From positions 1-64,000 of the forward strand of contig WHTA01000005.1 in NCBI GenBank assembly GCA_009379825.1: a stretch of 64,000 nucleotides of DNA, in the 5' to 3' direction. The DNA comes from Streptosporangiales bacterium (lineage in GTDB: Bacteria; Actinomycetota; Actinomycetes; Streptosporangiales; WHST01). Position numbers and translations under genes: made by a program. Under the pieces are notes generated by a model. That model saw only the letters and a list, made by a program, of their open reading frames with translations. It made no database searches and was not told the origin of the DNA. Below are positions 61,584 to 64,000 of the stretch, in pieces. Numbering within the stretch: position 1 is the stretch's first letter; the number at the start of each line of letters is the position of its first letter.

Positions 61584-62225
61584 ATGTCGGCATCCAGGGA
61601 GAGGCAAATCCGTACGTTGCTCGACCGACACGGTCAAACCTACGCAAGCCAGGCCAAGATCGGCCTGGCGGACAAACCCGCACCGCTGTTCCAGCACCTG
61701 GTGCTGTCGCTGCTGCTCTCCGCGCGGATCAAGAACGACATCGCCGTCGCCGCGATGCGGGCACTACTCGACGCGAAGCTCACCACGCCGGCGAAGATGG
61801 CCGACGCGACGTGGGCGCACCGCACCAAGTTGCTGAACCGGTCGGGCTACGCGCGCTACGACGAGAGCACGTCCAGGATGCTCGGCGACACGGCCGAACG
61901 GGTGCGCACGCAGTACGGAGGCGACCTGCGCAGGCTCCGCGCCGCCGGCGACGGTGGCGTCACGGCGCTGCGGAACCTGGTGAAGGAGTTCAAGGGCATC
62001 GGCGACGTCGGCGCCGACATCTTCCTGCGCGAGGTGCAGGGCGTCTGGCCGGAGGTACACCCGTTCGTCGACGCCAAGGCGGCGCAGGGCGCGCAGCTGC
62101 TCGAGCTGCCCACGGAACCCGGCCGGCTGGCGAAGCTGGTCGACCGCGCGGACTTCCCACGGTTGGTCTGCGCGTGCGTACGGGTGACGTTCGCGAAGGA
62201 CGCGGCGGAGGTCAAGGCCGCGTGA
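61584..62225 (+). CDS. HhH-GPD-type DNA glycosylase/endonuclease III-like protein
   Basis: 213 residues from ATG 61584 with AGGAGG ahead. A helix-hairpin-helix KGIGDVGAD (137-145) followed by the segment ending HPFVD with Asp163 fits the GPD-loop catalytic Asp of base-excision DNA glycosylases. The N-terminal helices (FQHLVLSLLLSARIKNDIAVAAM) are EndoIII-like. No four-Cys Fe-S loop is present at the C-terminus (only one Cys, LVCACV has two). Repairs damaged bases; fits the stress island. Confidence 0.82.
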   Translation: MSASRERQIRTLLDRHGQTYASQAKIGLADKPAPLFQHLVLSLLLSARIKNDIAVAAMRALLDAKLTTPAKMADATWAHRTKLLNRSGYARYDESTSRMLGDTAERVRTQYGGDLRRLRAAGDGGVTALRNLVKEFKGIGDVGADIFLREVQGVWPEVHPFVDAKAAQGAQLLELPTEPGRLAKLVDRADFPRLVCACVRVTFAKDAAEVKAA

Positions 62226-62244
62226 GACGAAGGAAGGAGACCCG

Positions 62245-62478
62245 ATGACCAGCCCTGACGACCGTCGCGTCGAGGTTCCGCTCGAGGAGGAGACGGACGT
62301 ACCGCAGGACGAGTCCGACGCGCTCGTCACCGACGAGCTCCTCCCGGAGGAACGCTTGACCGAGTTCGAGCCCCCGGACGAGCCGTCCACCCCGACGGCG
62401 TCCGGCCACACCGGCGCCGACGAACGCACGGACGAACCCATCGACGAACGACTCGACCAGGAACAGCACAGCACCTAG
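62245..62478 (+). CDS. Small acidic disordered protein (DUF5709-like)
   Basis: 77 residues, very acidic (about one third Asp/Glu), no predicted fold. PIDERLDQEQ at the end resembles the DUF5709 tail found in actinobacterial stress proteins. GAAGGAGA precedes ATG 62245, 19 bases after the glycosylase gene. Overlaps the end of the convergent NrfD-like gene by 4 bases. Function unknown. Confidence 0.6.
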   Translation: MTSPDDRRVEVPLEEETDVPQDESDALVTDELLPEERLTEFEPPDEPSTPTASGHTGADERTDEPIDERLDQEQHST

Positions 62479-63356
62479 GTCGTTTGCGTCAGCCGGTCGC
62501 GTTGTGGGGTGACGACGTACTTCGGGTCCCGGGTCGACCGGATGCCGGCGTCGAAGACGCCGAAGCGGGTGCATAGGCCGGCCGCGAGGTACGCGGCGCC
62601 GGCCAGGCCGGTGGCGACCCGGCTCCGGCGGCCGGCGGCCGACAGGCCGGCGCCCGCGATGGTCAGGCCGGTGGCGGCGCGGAGCAGCCGCCGTGCCCGG
62701 CCGGTGCGGTACGGCTCACCGGCGAGGCCGTGCGCGCGCTCCAGTAGCCCCGAGGCGACCAGCTCTATCCCCGCCCCGAGCCAACCCATCCGACGGGCCG
62801 GCTCGTGCTCCGCCCGGCCGCCGCACAGCAGCCCCGCACCCGCGGCCGAGGTCAACGCGCTCCCGGCGAACACGAACGGCAGCTCGCGGTACGCCGAATG
62901 CCAGGCGGGCACGGCAGTGTCGGCCAGCAGCACGGCGGTGTACGTGCACATGGCCGGGCCGAGCACCCCCGCGCCGATCCCCGCTGGCCGAGCCCATCTC
63001 GCCCGGCCGGCGAACTCCGCGGCCGCAGCGGCGGTCGCCAGCCCGCCGAACGGGGCGAGGATCCACGAGCCGACGGACAGCGGCGAGGTCGGCTTGAACA
63101 CCCGCAGCATGTAGAGGAACCGCGCCGGCCGGCCGAGGTCGTGGATCAACGCGCCGACGCTCGACACGGCCGCGCCCGCGGCGACCGCCCGGTAGGTCCG
63201 GCACAGACCCGCGCGCCCGGTCAGGTCGCACAGCGCCGCCGCGCCCGCGCTGGCGCCGGCCAACCCACCGAGGAACAGGTACCCGGGCACGTCGGGCACC
63301 CGCCACGCCGGCTCCTTCAGTACGGGGCGCCCGTAGTACGACCGGTTCTCGCTCAT
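62475..63356 (-). CDS. NrfD/PsrC-like integral membrane subunit
   Basis: 293 residues from ATG 63356 (MSENRSYYGRPVLKEPAW). About 8 hydrophobic segments from residue ~27 on. YYGRPVLKEPAWRVPDVPGYLFLGGLAGASAG (read in pieces) matches the quinone-exchanging NrfD family, which anchors ferredoxin-type and catalytic subunits in the membrane. The gene's start overlaps the end of the four-cluster ferredoxin gene by 4 bases, so they form one complex, probably a membrane-bound formate dehydrogenase or related reductase. Confidence 0.85.
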   Translation of the reverse strand: MSENRSYYGRPVLKEPAWRVPDVPGYLFLGGLAGASAGAAALCDLTGRAGLCRTYRAVAAGAAVSSVGALIHDLGRPARFLYMLRVFKPTSPLSVGSWILAPFGGLATAAAAAEFAGRARWARPAGIGAGVLGPAMCTYTAVLLADTAVPAWHSAYRELPFVFAGSALTSAAGAGLLCGGRAEHEPARRMGWLGAGIELVASGLLERAHGLAGEPYRTGRARRLLRAATGLTIAGAGLSAAGRRSRVATGLAGAAYLAAGLCTRFGVFDAGIRSTRDPKYVVTPQRDRLTQTT

Positions 63357-64000
63357 CGCCGCCTCCTGGTGAACGCGAGCGCGATCCCCGCGGCGACGGA
63401 CACCGCGGCGGCGGCCGCGTGCTTCCACATCGCCGGGAGGTCGCGGGTGGTCACCACCGGGTCGGGCGGCAGGCCGTACACCTCGGGCTCGTCGAGCAGC
63501 AGGAAGAACGCGCCTGCACCACCCACCCCGTCGCCCGGGTCACGGCCGTAGAGCCTGGCGCCCGTTGCGCCCTCGCCCCGTACGGCGGCCAGCCGGCGGT
63601 CCGCGCGGTCACGGAGCTCGTCCAGCTCACCGAACTGGATCGAGTCGGTCGGGCAGGCCTTCGCACAGGCCGGTTCGAGGCCGTCGCCGAGCCGGTCGTA
63701 GCAGAGCGTGCACTTGAACGCCCGGCCGTCGGTCTCGCGGCGTTCGATGACGCCGTACGGGCAGGCGGGTACGCAGTAGCCGCAACCGTTGCAGATGTCC
63801 TCCTGCACGACCACCGTGCCGAACTCGGTACGGAACAGCGAACCGGTCGGGCAGACGTCCAGGCACGCGGCATGGGTGCAGTGCTTGCACACGTCACTGG
63901 ACATCAGCCAACGCACGGCCGTGTCACCGTCGCCGGCCGGCTGCTCCGGCATGCCCACGGACGGCATGCCGAGGTCCACGGTCGCCACCTCGTCGGCCAC
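63353..64000 (-). CDS. Four-cluster ferredoxin subunit (FdhB/HybA-like), partial at window edge
   Basis: The 215 visible residues end properly at 63353; the 5' end reaches the window edge, and a GTG at 63998-64000 may or may not be the true start. Cys motifs CKHCTHAACLDVCP, CNGCGYCVPACP, CTLCYDRL and PACAKACP give the ligands of four [4Fe-4S] clusters. A C-terminal membrane helix (AAAAAVSVAAGIALAF) anchors it. Such subunits pass electrons between a molybdopterin enzyme and an NrfD-type anchor, here the next gene. The catalytic subunit should lie just outside the window. Confidence 0.88.
   Translation of the reverse strand: MADEVATVDLGMPSVGMPEQPAGDGDTAVRWLMSSDVCKHCTHAACLDVCPTGSLFRTEFGTVVVQEDICNGCGYCVPACPYGVIERRETDGRAFKCTLCYDRLGDGLEPACAKACPTDSIQFGELDELRDRADRRLAAVRGEGATGARLYGRDPGDGVGGAGAFFLLLDEPEVYGLPPDPVVTTRDLPAMWKHAAAAAVSVAAGIALAFTRRRR

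Noticed and set aside
1-64000. CRISPR array, tRNA or rRNA genes, replication origin
   Set aside because: No regularly spaced repeats, no complete tRNA cloverleaf, no rRNA-like sequence and no dnaA-box cluster were seen while reading both strands.

Overview
The window is visibly very GC-rich, with GC-ending codons, many GTG/TTG starts and 1-4 base start/stop overlaps. Gene content (DUF397 and WhiJ-like XRE/DUF5753 genes, a LigD-type polymerase, an F420-type luciferase-like oxidoreductase, a deazaflavin-type nitroreductase, a SigB/SigF-family sigma factor, a baeRF2 protein) points to a soil actinomycete. I cannot name the genus. No tRNA, rRNA or CRISPR array was found.

0-13.3 kb: a transposase remnant, then a LigD-type polymerase gene cut in two. 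Its C-terminal part lies at 673-1482 and its N-terminal part at 8540-8713, both on the minus strand. The roughly 7.1 kb between them looks like an inserted accessory element: a DUF4190/DUF4352-like membrane protein, a lipoprotein, a DUF6879 / XRE-DUF5753 / DUF397 cassette, a Doc-type toxin-antitoxin pair, a histidine-kinase-like dimerisation protein without its histidine, and a DinD-like antirepressor. Upstream on the same strand sits the run cstA - cory-CC-star - ArsA-like ATPase - hypothetical.

13.3-25.5 kb: polyamine use. A PuuA-type glutamine synthetase homologue, a gamma-glutamyl-GABA hydrolase and an SDR form one operon. A potDBCA transporter, a PuuB-like oxidase and a PuuR-like XRE-cupin regulator lie further on. 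The potA and potD frames are broken by single-base losses. An LLM oxidoreductase and an SF2 helicase lie between the two parts.

25.5-43.7 kb: accessory metabolism and transport. It holds a GntR regulator, a frameshifted MFS carrier, a frameshifted flavin oxidoreductase, an RpiR regulator, an SSS symporter with two amidohydrolases, a TetR/ABC exporter locus (regulator and permease frameshifted), a Nudix-GNAT fusion, and a badly damaged DivIVA-like / flavohemoglobin / truncated-hemoglobin block. A DHA2 exporter, a MarR regulator and a tautomerase follow.

44.3-53.3 kb: an intact peptide-uptake operon with a Tat lipoprotein binding protein, an M20 peptidase, DppBCDF, a CapA-family protein and a GntR regulator.

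53.3-62.5 kb: a stress-type island. A SigB/SigF-family sigma factor, a five-gene minus-strand operon (poxB-like, DUF2795-like, DUF3140, small protein, baeRF2) and a three-gene plus-strand operon (membrane protein, alpha/beta hydrolase, unrecognised protein) each follow a good SigB-type promoter match (GTTTNN-N12-14-GGGNAN).

62.5-64 kb: an NrfD-like membrane anchor and the start-side part of a four-cluster ferredoxin subunit, probably from a formate-dehydrogenase-like complex that continues outside the window.

Ten or more frame breaks fall in 0-8.7 and 19-41 kb, and none was seen in 41-64 kb. This unevenness could mean local gene decay or local sequence error.
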